From Marivita sp030148515 (GTDB lineage Bacteria > Pseudomonadota > Alphaproteobacteria > Rhodobacterales > Rhodobacteraceae): a stretch of DNA of 64,000 nucleotides. The position numbers and the translations under genes were made by a program. The notes beneath the pieces are model-generated. The model made no database searches. It was not told the origin of the DNA and worked only from the letters and a program-made list of their open reading frames with translations. Location of the stretch: assembly GCF_048006345.1 (NCBI RefSeq), contig NZ_CP180351.1, forward strand, positions 3,596,001 to 3,660,000. The letters run 5' to 3'. Shown piece by piece: positions 51,292 to 60,736 of the stretch. Each line of letters starts with the position of its first letter. Positions within the stretch are counted from its first letter, which is position 1.

Positions 51292-54069
51292 ATGAGCGCT
51301 CAGGTCACCTTTACGCTGGACGGTGAAACAGTCACCGCCGATGCCGAGGCAACGATTTGGGAAGTTGCGAACGGGCGCGGACTTGTCATTCCGCATCTCT
51401 GCCACAAGCCAGCGCCCGGATATCGCCCGGACGGAAACTGCCGCGCTTGTATGGTCGAGATCGATGGCGAGCGGACACTTGCCGCGTCTTGCATTCGCGT
51501 TCCAACCGAGGGGATGGTTGTCACAACCAATTCGGCACGGGCGACCCATGCCCGCAAAATGGTGGTCGAGATGTTGGTGGCAGACCAACCGGACCGGGAT
51601 GCCGCCCACGACAAATCAAGTCATCTTTGGGATATGGCCGAGGTCAACGGCATAGATCAAAGCCGCTTCCCCAAACTTGAAGATGGGCGCATCCCGTTGC
51701 TGGATGACAGCCATGTCGCAATGCGGGTGAACCTTGACGCCTGCATCCAATGCGGATTGTGCGTGCGCGCCTGCCGCGAGGTTCAGGTCAACGACGTTAT
51801 CGGGATGGCGGGCCGTGGGCATGACAGCTATCCGACATTCGATTTTGCGGACCCGATGGGTGAAAGTACCTGTGTCGCGTGCGGCGAATGCGTGCAAGCC
51901 TGCCCGACAGGTGCCCTGATGCCGGCGAGTGTTTTGGACAGCGATCAAGTCGGGGACCGCCGTGACTTTGATACCGAAACCGAAAGCGTCTGTCCGTTCT
52001 GCGGTGTTGGCTGCAAGGTTTCGCTCAAGGTAAAGGACGGCAAGGTCAAATACGTCGAAGGTATCAATGGCCCGGCGAACGAAGGCCGGCTTTGCGTCAA
52101 AGGGCGCTTTGGCTTTGACTACATCCATCATGAACACCGCCTGACCAAACCCTTGATCCGCCGCGACGATGCGCCCCCGAAAGGCCTGAATGTCGATCCC
52201 GGCAACGTCCTGACCCACTTCCGCGAGGCAACCTGGGAAGAGGCGATGACGGTTGCGGCGGGCGGTCTTGCCAAGCTTCGTCAGGCACATGGTGGGGCTT
52301 CTGTTGCGGGGTTCGGATCGGCCAAATGCACCAACGAAGAAGCCTATCTGTTCCAAAAACTGATCCGGCAAGGCTTCAAGCACAACAATGTCGATCATTG
52401 CACCCGCCTGTGTCATGCCTCGTCCGTGAGTGCCTTGATTGAGAACGTCGGTTCCGGCGCGGTGACAGCGACCTTCAATCAGATCGAAAATTCGGATGTC
52501 GCGATTGTCATTGGCGCGAACCCGGTCGAAAACCACCCTGTCGCGGCCACGTATTTCAAACAGTTCGCCAAGAACGGCGGCAAACTGATTGTGATGGATC
52601 CGCGCGGTCAGGGGCTCAAACGGTTCGCCTACCAGATGCTGCAGTTTCGACCCGGGGCAGACGTGTCGATGCTCAACGCGATCATGAACGTGATCGTCGA
52701 AGAACGGCTCTATGATCAGCAATACATCGATGCCTACACCGAGAACTGGGAGGCCGAGAAAGAGCACCTGAAAGGCTTCACACCCGAGGCGATGGCACCG
52801 ATCTGCGGTATTGCGCCGGAGGTAATCCGTGACGTGGCGCGCACCTTTGCCGGTGCCAAAGCCGGCATGATCTTCTGGGGCATGGGCGTCAGCCAGCACA
52901 TTCACGGGACGGACAATTCGCGCTGCCTCATCAGTCTGGCCCTGATGACCGGACAGGTCGGCCGACCCGGAACCGGTTTGCATCCGCTGCGTGGTCAGAA
53001 CAACGTGCAAGGTGCATCTGATGCAGGTCTCATTCCGATGTTTGTTCCGGACTACCGGTCGGTCATGGACGATGCCGTGCGCGAGGACATCTTCAGTGTC
53101 TGGGGGCGCGATGATGATTGGTCCAACCAGAAAGGTCTGACAGTCACCGAAATCGTCGACCAAGCCTATGCGGGCAACATCAAGGGTATGTATATTCAGG
53201 GCGAAAACCCCGCTATGTCGGACCCCGATGTAGAGCATGCACGCGACGCATTCGCCAAACTCGAACACCTTGTCGTACAGGATATCTTCCTGACCGAAAC
53301 GGCGTGCTTTGCCGATGTGATCCTGCCCGCGTCGGCGCTCTATGAAAAGAACGGCACCGTCAGCAACACCAATCGGCAGGTCCAGCGTGTCCGCCCAGCG
53401 GTTCCGCCACCCGGTGACGCGCGCGAGGATTGGCAGATCACTGTTGAACTGGCGCAGCGTCTTGGACTGGATTGGGACTACACCGATGTGTCCCAAGTGT
53501 TTGCCGAGATGAAGCAGGTGATGTCATCGCTGGATAACATCACATGGGAACGGCTTGAGACCGAGACCGTCACGTATCCGTCCCTCAGCCCAACCGATCC
53601 CGGTCAGGCGGTTGTCTTCGGCGATGGCTTTCCTCGGCCGCAGGGCCGCGCCCGGTTCACCCCCGCCTCTCTGGTGTCTCCGGACGAGGCACCCGACGCG
53701 GACTATCCGATGATCATGACCACCGGACGCCAGCTTGAGCACTGGCACACCGGTTCCATGACCCGACGCGCCTCCGTGTTGGATGCGGTGGAGCCGGAAG
53801 CCAATTGCTCTCTGCATCCGAAGACCTTGCGCGCGCTTGGCGCAGAGCCCGGTGACATGCTGCGTCTGACAACGCGGCGCGGGTCGATTGAGATCATGGC
53901 GCGGGCGGATCGCGCTGTTGCGGAAGACATGGTCTTTGTGCCCTTCGCCTATGTCGAAGCGGCGGCGAATGTGCTCACCAATCCGGCGATCGATCCTTAT
54001 GGAAAGATCCCGGAATTCAAATTCTCGGCCGTGCGTGTCGAGACTGTCCCCAAAATCGCGGCTGAATAA
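51292..54069 (+). CDS. Formate dehydrogenase alpha subunit (molybdopterin, FdsA)
   Basis: Catalytic subunit that oxidises formate to CO2. The 925-aa protein starts with a [2Fe-2S] ferredoxin domain (CHKPAPGYRPDGNCRACMVEI), then two [4Fe-4S] motifs CIQCGLCVRAC and CVACGECVQACPTGAL, then the FdhA [4Fe-4S] site CPFCGVGCKV. The active-site loop is VDHCTRLCHASSV, with Cys (not selenocysteine) as metal ligand followed by the conserved His. The molybdopterin domains follow through to the C-terminal dinucleotide-binding part. It is followed 31 bp later by fhs. Cofactor-insertion genes are not in the window. Confidence 0.95.
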   Translation: MSAQVTFTLDGETVTADAEATIWEVANGRGLVIPHLCHKPAPGYRPDGNCRACMVEIDGERTLAASCIRVPTEGMVVTTNSARATHARKMVVEMLVADQPDRDAAHDKSSHLWDMAEVNGIDQSRFPKLEDGRIPLLDDSHVAMRVNLDACIQCGLCVRACREVQVNDVIGMAGRGHDSYPTFDFADPMGESTCVACGECVQACPTGALMPASVLDSDQVGDRRDFDTETESVCPFCGVGCKVSLKVKDGKVKYVEGINGPANEGRLCVKGRFGFDYIHHEHRLTKPLIRRDDAPPKGLNVDPGNVLTHFREATWEEAMTVAAGGLAKLRQAHGGASVAGFGSAKCTNEEAYLFQKLIRQGFKHNNVDHCTRLCHASSVSALIENVGSGAVTATFNQIENSDVAIVIGANPVENHPVAATYFKQFAKNGGKLIVMDPRGQGLKRFAYQMLQFRPGADVSMLNAIMNVIVEERLYDQQYIDAYTENWEAEKEHLKGFTPEAMAPICGIAPEVIRDVARTFAGAKAGMIFWGMGVSQHIHGTDNSRCLISLALMTGQVGRPGTGLHPLRGQNNVQGASDAGLIPMFVPDYRSVMDDAVREDIFSVWGRDDDWSNQKGLTVTEIVDQAYAGNIKGMYIQGENPAMSDPDVEHARDAFAKLEHLVVQDIFLTETACFADVILPASALYEKNGTVSNTNRQVQRVRPAVPPPGDAREDWQITVELAQRLGLDWDYTDVSQVFAEMKQVMSSLDNITWERLETETVTYPSLSPTDPGQAVVFGDGFPRPQGRARFTPASLVSPDEAPDADYPMIMTTGRQLEHWHTGSMTRRASVLDAVEPEANCSLHPKTLRALGAEPGDMLRLTTRRGSIEIMARADRAVAEDMVFVPFAYVEAAANVLTNPAIDPYGKIPEFKFSAVRVETVPKIAAE

Positions 54070-54100
54070 TCAGCTCGCCCCATCCAACAGGATTACTTTC

Positions 54101-55777
54101 ATGTCGTACAAGTCGGATATTGAGATTGCGCGCGAGGCGCAGAAGCGCCCGATCATGGAGATTGGAGAGAAGATCGGGATCGGGTCGGATGACCTTTTGC
54201 CCTATGGCCATGACAAGGCGAAGGTGAGCCAGTCGTTCATCAACTCGGTGCAGGATCGTCCGAATGGCAAGCTGATCCTTGTGACCGCGATCAACCCGAC
54301 GCCGGCGGGTGAGGGCAAGACGACGACGACGGTGGGTCTGGGCGATGGTCTGAACCATATCGGCAAGAAGGCGATGGTCTGCATCCGCGAAGCCTCGCTT
54401 GGGCCGAACTTCGGCATGAAGGGCGGCGCTGCTGGCGGGGGCTATGCTCAGGTGGTTCCGATGGAGGACATGAACCTGCATTTCACCGGCGACTTCCACG
54501 CCATCACCAGCGCGCACAGCCTGCTGTCGGCGATGCTCGACAACCACATCTACTGGGGCAACGAGCTGGACATCGACACCCGCCGTGTCGTCTGGCGGCG
54601 TGTTGTCGACATGAACGACCGTGCGCTGCGCCAGATCACGTGCTCGTTGGGTGGTGTGGCCAATGGCTTCCCGCGCGAAGCAGGCTATGACATCACCGTG
54701 GCTTCCGAAGTCATGGCGATCCTGTGCCTCGCGAAAGACCTCAAGGATCTCGAAAAGCGGCTGGGCGACATGATCGTGGCCTACAAGCGCGACCGCAGCC
54801 CGGTCTTCTGCCGCGACATCAAGGCGGAAGGCGCGATGACGGTGCTGCTCAAGGACGCGATGCAGCCGAACCTCGTGCAGACGCTGGAAAACAACCCGGC
54901 CTTCGTGCATGGCGGCCCGTTTGCCAACATCGCCCATGGCTGCAACTCGGTGATCGCAACGACCACGGCACTGAAACTGGCGGATTACGTGGTAACCGAA
55001 GCGGGCTTCGGGGCCGATCTCGGTGCCGAGAAGTTCATGAACATCAAGTGCCGCAAGGCGGGCATCGCCCCGTCGGTGGTGGTTTGCGTGGCCACGGTGC
55101 GGGCGATGAAGATGAACGGTGGTGTGGCCAAGGCCGATCTCGGGGCCGAGAATGTCGAGGCGGTCAAGAAGGGCTGCCCGAACCTGGGCCGTCACATCGA
55201 GAACCTCAAATCCTTCGGCGTGCCGGTGGTTGTGGCGATCAACCACTTCGTCACCGACACCGAGGCCGAGGTCGAGGCGATCAAAACCTATGTGAAAGAG
55301 CATGGCGCCGAAGCGGTGCTGTCGCGCCATTGGGAGCTGGGGTCGAAAGGCTCGGCCGATCTGGCACGCAAGGTGGCTGAGGTTGCCGATGCGGGTCAGG
55401 CGAACTTTGCGCCGATCTACCCGGACGAGATGTCCCTGGCCGACAAGATCCAGACCATCGCCAAGCGTATCTACCGCGCGGACGAGGCGCTGATGGATCA
55501 GAAGATCCGCGACCAGCTGAAGCTGTGGGAAGAGCAGGGTTATGGCCATCTGCCGGTCTGCATGGCCAAGACGCAGTATTCCTTCACCACCGATCCGAAC
55601 CGCCGCGGCGCGCCGACCGGCCATTCGGTGCCGGTGCGCGAGGTGCGCCTGTCTGCCGGGGCGGGTTTTGTCGTGGTGGTCTGCGGTGAGATCATGACCA
55701 TGCCGGGTCTGCCCCGCGTGCCGTCGGCGGAGAACATCCGTCTCAACGAGGCGGGCCAGATCGAAGGCTTGTTCTGA
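54101..55777 (+). CDS. fhs: Formate--tetrahydrofolate ligase
   Basis: Interconverts formate + ATP + THF and 10-formyl-THF in the cytoplasm. The 558-aa protein has the P-loop TPAGEGKTTTTVGLGDGL, IREASLGPNFGMKGGAAGGGYAQVVPMEDMNLHFTGDFHAI, FVTEAGFGADLGAEKFMNIKCR-type segment and C-terminal MTMPGLPRVPSAENI. ATG 54101 gives the family length; the frame is open upstream but only through fdsA. The ribosome site is weak. Between FdsA and FolD it links the folate C1 pool to formate oxidation. Confidence 0.97.
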   Translation: MSYKSDIEIAREAQKRPIMEIGEKIGIGSDDLLPYGHDKAKVSQSFINSVQDRPNGKLILVTAINPTPAGEGKTTTTVGLGDGLNHIGKKAMVCIREASLGPNFGMKGGAAGGGYAQVVPMEDMNLHFTGDFHAITSAHSLLSAMLDNHIYWGNELDIDTRRVVWRRVVDMNDRALRQITCSLGGVANGFPREAGYDITVASEVMAILCLAKDLKDLEKRLGDMIVAYKRDRSPVFCRDIKAEGAMTVLLKDAMQPNLVQTLENNPAFVHGGPFANIAHGCNSVIATTTALKLADYVVTEAGFGADLGAEKFMNIKCRKAGIAPSVVVCVATVRAMKMNGGVAKADLGAENVEAVKKGCPNLGRHIENLKSFGVPVVVAINHFVTDTEAEVEAIKTYVKEHGAEAVLSRHWELGSKGSADLARKVAEVADAGQANFAPIYPDEMSLADKIQTIAKRIYRADEALMDQKIRDQLKLWEEQGYGHLPVCMAKTQYSFTTDPNRRGAPTGHSVPVREVRLSAGAGFVVVVCGEIMTMPGLPRVPSAENIRLNEAGQIEGLF

Positions 55778-55780
55778 GCC

Positions 55781-55827
55781 GATGGCGGGTGGACGCTCGG
55801 GTTTGGCCCATCGCCCCACCCGCCATC
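55781..55827 (+). other. Long-stem hairpin between fhs and folD
   Basis: GATGGCGGGTGG (55781-55792) and CCACCCGCCATC (55816-55827) form a perfect 12-bp stem with a 23-base loop, starting 3 bp after the fhs stop. No T-run follows. It could be a partial terminator or mRNA-stabilising element in the 132-bp gap. Confidence 0.55.
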
Positions 55828-55909
55828 CCGCAAGGCGCCTTTGACCAGCGGGCGGTCTTGGGGGGCATCTGGCGGAATTGCGTATTTGGAAAGAGAAGAA
55901 GGACGGATC

Positions 55910-56809
55910 ATGGGCGCTCGGATCATCGACGGAAAGGCCTTTGCCGCCACTGTGCGCGGGCAGGTGGCAGGGCATGTCGCGCGGCTCAAGGCCGATCACG
56001 GCATCACGCCGGGTCTGGCGGTTGTGCTGGTGGGCGAGGACCCGGCGAGCGAGGTCTATGTCGCCGCCAAGCACAAGCAGACCGTCGAGGTCGGCATGGC
56101 CTCGTTCGAGCACAAGCTGCCTGCGGATGTGTCCGAGGCGGACCTTTTTGCGCTGATCGACCGGTTGAACGCCGATCCGAATGTGCATGGCATCCTGTGC
56201 CAGTTCCCGGTGCCCGACCATCTGGACGAACGGGCGGTTGTGGCGCGGATCGATCCGGCCAAGGATGTGGACGGGTTGAGCGTGGTCAATGCCGGGCTTC
56301 TTGCGAGCGGCGAAAAGGGGCTGGTGTCCTGCACGCCGCTGGGCTGCCTGATGCTGCTGCGCGATCAGATCGGGGCGATGTCCGGGATGGAGGCGGTTGT
56401 GATCGGGCGGTCGAACCTCTTTGGCAAGCCGATGGCGCAACTGCTCCTGCAGGAGAACTGCACCGTGACCATCGCGCATTCGCGCACCAAGGATTTGGCC
56501 GCTGTCTGCAAGCGCGCCGATTTTCTGGTGGCCGCCGTGGGCCGGGCCGAGATGGTCAAGGCCGACTGGGTCAAACCGGGGGCCACCGTGATCGACGTCG
56601 GCATCACCCGAATTCCGCATCCCGACAAACCCGGCGCGACCAGGCTCTTGGGCGATGTCGATTTTACGCAGGTGTCCGAGGTGGCCGGAGCGATCACACC
56701 CGTCCCCGGCGGCGTCGGCCCCATGACCATCGCCTGCCTGCTCGCCAACACCCTCACCGCCTGCTGCAGGGCGCATGGCATTGAAGAACCCGAAGGGCTG
56801 ACGGCCTGA
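55910..56809 (+). CDS. folD: Methylene-THF dehydrogenase / methenyl-THF cyclohydrolase
   Basis: Bifunctional cytoplasmic enzyme oxidising 5,10-methylene-THF to methenyl-THF and hydrolysing it to 10-formyl-THF. The 299-aa protein has the catalytic region SEVYVAAKHKQTVEVGM with the essential Tyr and Lys, HGILCQFPVPDHLDE, the dinucleotide loop VVIGRSNLFGKPMAQLLL and the C-terminal TPVPGGVGPMTIACLL. GAAGAAGGACGG leads into ATG 55910. It takes methylene-THF made by Tdm-type demethylation and feeds fhs and formate dehydrogenase. Confidence 0.97.
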   Translation: MGARIIDGKAFAATVRGQVAGHVARLKADHGITPGLAVVLVGEDPASEVYVAAKHKQTVEVGMASFEHKLPADVSEADLFALIDRLNADPNVHGILCQFPVPDHLDERAVVARIDPAKDVDGLSVVNAGLLASGEKGLVSCTPLGCLMLLRDQIGAMSGMEAVVIGRSNLFGKPMAQLLLQENCTVTIAHSRTKDLAAVCKRADFLVAAVGRAEMVKADWVKPGATVIDVGITRIPHPDKPGATRLLGDVDFTQVSEVAGAITPVPGGVGPMTIACLLANTLTACCRAHGIEEPEGLTA

Positions 56810-56816
56810 GCCCCGC

Positions 56817-56839
56817 GCCGGGCGATCGCCCGGCCTTCC
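56817..56839 (+). terminator. GC-rich hairpin after folD
   Basis: GCCGGGCGATCGCCCGGC (56817-56834) is a perfect 18-bp palindrome forming a 7-bp stem with a short GATC loop, 7 bp after the folD stop, followed by CTTCCT. It is a likely terminator or transcript end for the formate operon, although the T-run is poor. Confidence 0.55.
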
Positions 56840-56903
56840 TACGCCTGCGCCTTGGGCAGCGCGCACAGCATCTCAAACAGAAGATTCGATGCAATCAGGA
56901 GCC

Positions 56904-57749
56904 TCAGAGTGCGAGAAAACCAACGCCTGCGAAGGCGACGGCGCACCCTGACCATTGGGCCACCGTCATCCGTTCCTTGAGGAACATCCAGGCCAGAATG
57001 ACGGTCAGCATTCCGAACAGGGACGAGGACACGGATGCGTATTTCGCGTTCTCCAGGGCCCCTGCTGACAAGACACACATCAATGCGATGCCATCGGCAA
57101 GACCCATGGCGATGAGCCATGGAAGCGCTTTACGTCCCGCCCAGAAGGGTTGTTTGAACAGGATGAGAATACCAACGACGAGCAGCAGAGCAGTCACGCG
57201 CGTCACCAGTGTGCTTGGCATTTCGTGGCTCATAGCGGCGGCTGCTTGTCCAAAAGCGAAGGTCCCTGCAAATCCAGCGGCTGCGATCAGCGCGAACAAC
57301 ACGGTTGGTCCGATGGGCGGTGTCTCTTGATCGGTTTTGTCCGAAAGGGCAGCGACACACGAGACACCGCCGACGATTGCCAGAACGGCAAACCATTGAA
57401 GAGCAGACACGGGATGTCCCTGCACTGCGGCCCAGCCCACAGACAGGATAGGGTAGCCAGCGATCAACGGTGCGACCAGTTTAACCGGTCCTCTTTCGAA
57501 GGCGTAATACAGGCCGAAGGTTGCGACGACGAAAGAGATGCCCGACCCGATCGACAGATAGACGGCGCGCGCGGGCAAGGCTTCCAGCGTGCCGGTGCTG
57601 ATTGTCGCCATCGTGTGGAAGATCAGGCCGGTAAGGATGACCGTAAAGATACACGCACTGATCGAGGTTTTTTGACTCAGGAACCGGACACAGATGTCGT
57701 GAAAGCCCCAGCACAGAGCGGCCACAAGACCAAGGGCGAGAGCGCTCAT
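56904..57749 (-). CDS. EamA/DMT-family transporter
   Basis: A 281-aa membrane protein with ten predicted helices in two EamA repeats. The first repeat begins LALGLVAALCWGFHDICVRFLS, and the second is centred on LFALIAAAGFAGTFAFGQAAAAM. The C-terminal LFGMLTVILAWMFLKERMTVAQWSGCAVAFAGVGFLAL is the usual end of this family. It is divergent from tdm across a 255-bp gap and inserted between the formate operon and tdm. Drug/metabolite exporters of this type move varied small molecules; a link to methylamines is only positional. Confidence 0.87.
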   Translation of the reverse strand: MSALALGLVAALCWGFHDICVRFLSQKTSISACIFTVILTGLIFHTMATISTGTLEALPARAVYLSIGSGISFVVATFGLYYAFERGPVKLVAPLIAGYPILSVGWAAVQGHPVSALQWFAVLAIVGGVSCVAALSDKTDQETPPIGPTVLFALIAAAGFAGTFAFGQAAAAMSHEMPSTLVTRVTALLLVVGILILFKQPFWAGRKALPWLIAMGLADGIALMCVLSAGALENAKYASVSSSLFGMLTVILAWMFLKERMTVAQWSGCAVAFAGVGFLAL

Positions 57750-58004
57750 CTAGTGAATTGATGTATCGGGGATCATGCAGAAACAACACGTCCCCAAGGC
57801 GCAGGACGAAGCGAGCAAGCGCGCAAAGTTTTTTGACGACGTATGACAAATCCCCGACTCTGGGATCACAAGCGGGACGCTGCCAAGAAAACTGATGTTA
57901 TGAGTGATCATCGGTTCGAATCTGTTTGCTGTGGTTATCATTGCCTGTATTCTTTTAGTTAAACATTTATTCCGTTCATGCAACTCATCTCAGGGAGGGT
58001 CAAA
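57750..58004. promoter_or_regulatory. Divergent control region between EamA transporter and tdm
   Basis: A 255-bp gap, A/T-rich toward tdm, with no gene. A half-site resembling the tmm palindrome (ATCATTGC near 57937-57944) is visible but not symmetric. A strong ribosome site AGGGAGGG precedes the GTG at 58005. Confidence 0.4.
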
Positions 58005-60374
58005 GTGCTCGACGACTATCCAAGTGTGCGACCAGGGCCCCCGAAACCCAGTGCGATCATCAAGCCGCGTGTGTTTTCGTTGCCGCCGGGTACAGAGCGA
58101 TATGTCGTCGAAGGACAGGGTGCTGTTCTCATCCCGATCGAGACAGGCGATCAGCTGACAATCGTGAACGATGAAGGTGGGCAACACTGCGAGATTGTTG
58201 TCGCAGATGGCAAAGGCCGCGTGGATGCCGGGATCATTGGCGCGACAGCTCAGCGGCCTGCGGGCGGTCTGAAATCACTGCTGACGTCGGATGACCGATC
58301 CTTGCGTGGGCTGCGCATGGGTCTCGACGCGCGCGGTATCGACATAGGGACAGCACAGGCGGTTCATCTGTTCGAAAGCACAACGCTTGCCAAGACCGAA
58401 GCAAGCTTTACCGCCGTTCGAAATGGCACGGTGATCATCGCGGCGCCCGGACCGGTGATGAATTTCGAGACGCAGGATACGGCGACCTCACTGACCGTCA
58501 TGATCAAACGGGCAACTCTCAAAACGCAGGCGCGGTTCGCTTTGCCAGACCCGCTCGCGGATCCGTTGAGTGACGTGCGTATCCACAGCCAGACGGCACA
58601 GGCCTATTTCGTGAAGGCAGGTGACTACATCCAGATCATTGATGTCGATGGGCGGCAATGTACTGATTTTGAATGCTTTTCCGCGCGAAAGCTCGATAAG
58701 GGCATTGAGCATGCGCTGGATGTCACGACGACGCGCACGCTGATGGGCCATGCCTATCCCATGCCCGGATTGCACGCGAAATACTATGATCAGGAAATGG
58801 TCCCGCTTGTTGAAGTGGTGCAGGATACATGCGGGCGCCATGATGCCTTTGCGATGGCGTGCACCGCGAAATATTATGACGATATTGGCTATCCGGGTCA
58901 TGTGAACTGCTCGGATAATTTCAACAAGGCGCTTGCGGAATACAACGTCACGGGCCGCCCGGGCTGGATGGCGATCAACTTCTTCTTCAACACGTTCCTC
59001 GACGATCACGGCGTCATGTATGCCGACGAACCCTGGAGCCGCCCCGGAGACTACGTTCTGCTGCGGGCACTGACGGATATCGTCTGTGTGTCCAGCGCGT
59101 GTCCCGATGACACCACGCCTGCAAATGGCTGGAACCCGACCGATATTCACATACGCACCTACAGCGGCAAGGAAACCTTTCAAAAGGCCATCGCGATCCG
59201 TGCCACACCAGATTTAGAGGCCAAAATGACCAAGCAAACCGGTTTCCATGACAGCTTTGCCAAACACACGCGCAACTTTGTTGAGTACAATGGCTATTGG
59301 TTGGCCAATTGCTTTGCCGCCGCGGGGCCCATTGCCGAATATCACGCGTGCCGGGAAAAATGCGTGATCCTCGATCTGTCGCCGCTGCGCAAATTCGAGA
59401 TTACAGGCCCTGACGCCGAAGCACTGTGCCAGTATGCGTTTACACGCAACATGAAAACGCTGCCTGTGGGCGGCGTGGTGTATACGGCAATGTGCTACGA
59501 ACATGGCGGGATGATCGACGACGGCACCGTGTTTCGGTTGGGCAAGGATAATTTCCGCTGGATCGGTGGTTCTGATTATGGCGGAGAATGGCTCCGCGAA
59601 TTGGCCGAAAAGAACGGCCTCAAGGTGCTTGTCCGGTCTTCGACCGACCAGATGCACAATGTCGCCGTGCAGGGGCCCAAGAGCCGCGATCTCCTGCGCA
59701 AGCTGGTCTGGACCGCGCCGCATAATCCGGAATTCGATCAGCTGGAGTGGTTCCGTCACACGCCAGCGCGCTTGCGCAATGAGGCCGGCACGCCCTTTGT
59801 TCTGAGCCGCACCGGCTATACCGGAGAGCTGGGGTATGAGGTTTTTTGCCATCCGAAGGACTGCAAGGAAATCTTCGATGCGATCTGGGAGGCCGGACAG
59901 GAACACGGGCTCACGCCTATGGGGCTTGAAGCGCTCAACATGGTGCGGATTGAAGCTGGGCTGATCTTTGCGGGCTACGATTTCTCGGATCAGACGGATC
60001 CGTTTGAGGCGGGTATCGGGTTCACCTGCCCGTTGAAGTCAAAGACGGATGATTTTGTCGGGCGCGACGCCCTCATCCGCCGCAAGGAACATCCGATGCG
60101 CAAGCTTGTCGGCCTTGAGATCGACAGCAATGTTGATGTGAGCCACGGCGATTGCATCCATATTGGCCGGGCGCAGATCGGTGAGGTCACATCGTCCATG
60201 CGATCGCCCTTGCTGAACAAGAACATTGCCTTGGCGCGGATCGACATAGCACATGCAGCGCCCGGAACCGAGGTCGAGATCGGAAAACTGGACGGACACC
60301 AGATGCGTCTGCCTGCACGGGTTGCTGAAACGCTTGCCGCGTATGATCCCAACAAGGAGCGTCCCCGGTCATGA
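58005..60374 (+). CDS. tdm: Trimethylamine N-oxide demethylase (aldolase) Tdm
   Basis: Converts TMAO to dimethylamine and formaldehyde, passing the C1 unit to tetrahydrofolate. The 789-aa protein joins a DUF1989-type N-terminal half (about 1-400), with Cys/His motifs DGRQCTDFECF and QDTCGRHDAFAM plus PGHVNCSDNF that suit the reported Cys/His zinc site, to a GcvT-like THF-binding C-terminal half (about 425-780: VLDLSPLRKFEITGPDA, VYTAMCYEHGGMIDDGTVFRL, SRTGYTGELGYEVFC, LEALNMVRIEAGL). GTG 58005 has an AGGGAGGG box 5 bp upstream, far better than ATG 57978. Nearby tmm, gmaS, folD and fhs support Tdm over a generic aminomethyltransferase. Confidence 0.9.
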   Translation: MLDDYPSVRPGPPKPSAIIKPRVFSLPPGTERYVVEGQGAVLIPIETGDQLTIVNDEGGQHCEIVVADGKGRVDAGIIGATAQRPAGGLKSLLTSDDRSLRGLRMGLDARGIDIGTAQAVHLFESTTLAKTEASFTAVRNGTVIIAAPGPVMNFETQDTATSLTVMIKRATLKTQARFALPDPLADPLSDVRIHSQTAQAYFVKAGDYIQIIDVDGRQCTDFECFSARKLDKGIEHALDVTTTRTLMGHAYPMPGLHAKYYDQEMVPLVEVVQDTCGRHDAFAMACTAKYYDDIGYPGHVNCSDNFNKALAEYNVTGRPGWMAINFFFNTFLDDHGVMYADEPWSRPGDYVLLRALTDIVCVSSACPDDTTPANGWNPTDIHIRTYSGKETFQKAIAIRATPDLEAKMTKQTGFHDSFAKHTRNFVEYNGYWLANCFAAAGPIAEYHACREKCVILDLSPLRKFEITGPDAEALCQYAFTRNMKTLPVGGVVYTAMCYEHGGMIDDGTVFRLGKDNFRWIGGSDYGGEWLRELAEKNGLKVLVRSSTDQMHNVAVQGPKSRDLLRKLVWTAPHNPEFDQLEWFRHTPARLRNEAGTPFVLSRTGYTGELGYEVFCHPKDCKEIFDAIWEAGQEHGLTPMGLEALNMVRIEAGLIFAGYDFSDQTDPFEAGIGFTCPLKSKTDDFVGRDALIRRKEHPMRKLVGLEIDSNVDVSHGDCIHIGRAQIGEVTSSMRSPLLNKNIALARIDIAHAAPGTEVEIGKLDGHQMRLPARVAETLAAYDPNKERPRS

Positions 60375-60736
60375 TCCGCGTTGCCATCGCACTGGCCGTT
60401 TTCGCCGGAACCGTCGAGGCACAATCGGTCAAACTGCGCGGAGATGAGATCGCCATATTGCTATCCGGCAATACTGCTGTCGGGATTTGGGAGGGGCACG
60501 CATACCGCCAATATTTCGATGCGGACGGAACCACGATCTATGCGCAGGACGGTGGAACGTCTTTGCGAGGAACGTGGCGGGTCGACGGAGATGAATACCA
60601 GAGCATTGGGATCATTGACGAGGAGTGGGAAGGCCGGTTCGTCATGGAATATGGCGGGCAATGGTTTTGGGTCAGCAAGACCGTTGCGCCCACGCCCTTC
60701 GAGGTGATCGAAGGGAATACGTTGGTCGCGGAATGA
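60371..60736 (+). CDS. Small exported protein of unknown function in the tdm operon
   Basis: A 121-aa protein with a short signal peptide (MIRVAIALAVFAGTVEAQ). The mature part is beta-rich (VGIWEGHAYRQYFDADGTTIY, GTSLRGTWRVDGDEYQSIG, EGRFVMEYGGQWFWVSKT). I do not recognise a named family. ATG 60371 overlaps the tdm stop and its own stop overlaps the globin gene, so it belongs to the tdm operon. A periplasmic role in methylamine metabolism is inferred from position only. Confidence 0.75.
   Translation: MIRVAIALAVFAGTVEAQSVKLRGDEIAILLSGNTAVGIWEGHAYRQYFDADGTTIYAQDGGTSLRGTWRVDGDEYQSIGIIDEEWEGRFVMEYGGQWFWVSKTVAPTPFEVIEGNTLVAE

Noticed and set aside
51616..53496. 626-codon open frame antisense to fdsA
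   Set aside because: Mirror of the third-position GC bias in fdsA; no recognisable domain.
54017..56866. 949-codon open frame on the minus strand across fhs and folD
   Set aside because: Both plus-strand genes are certain. The translation is low-complexity, rich in R, H and D, a known shadow of GC-rich codon use. No ribosome site or family motif.
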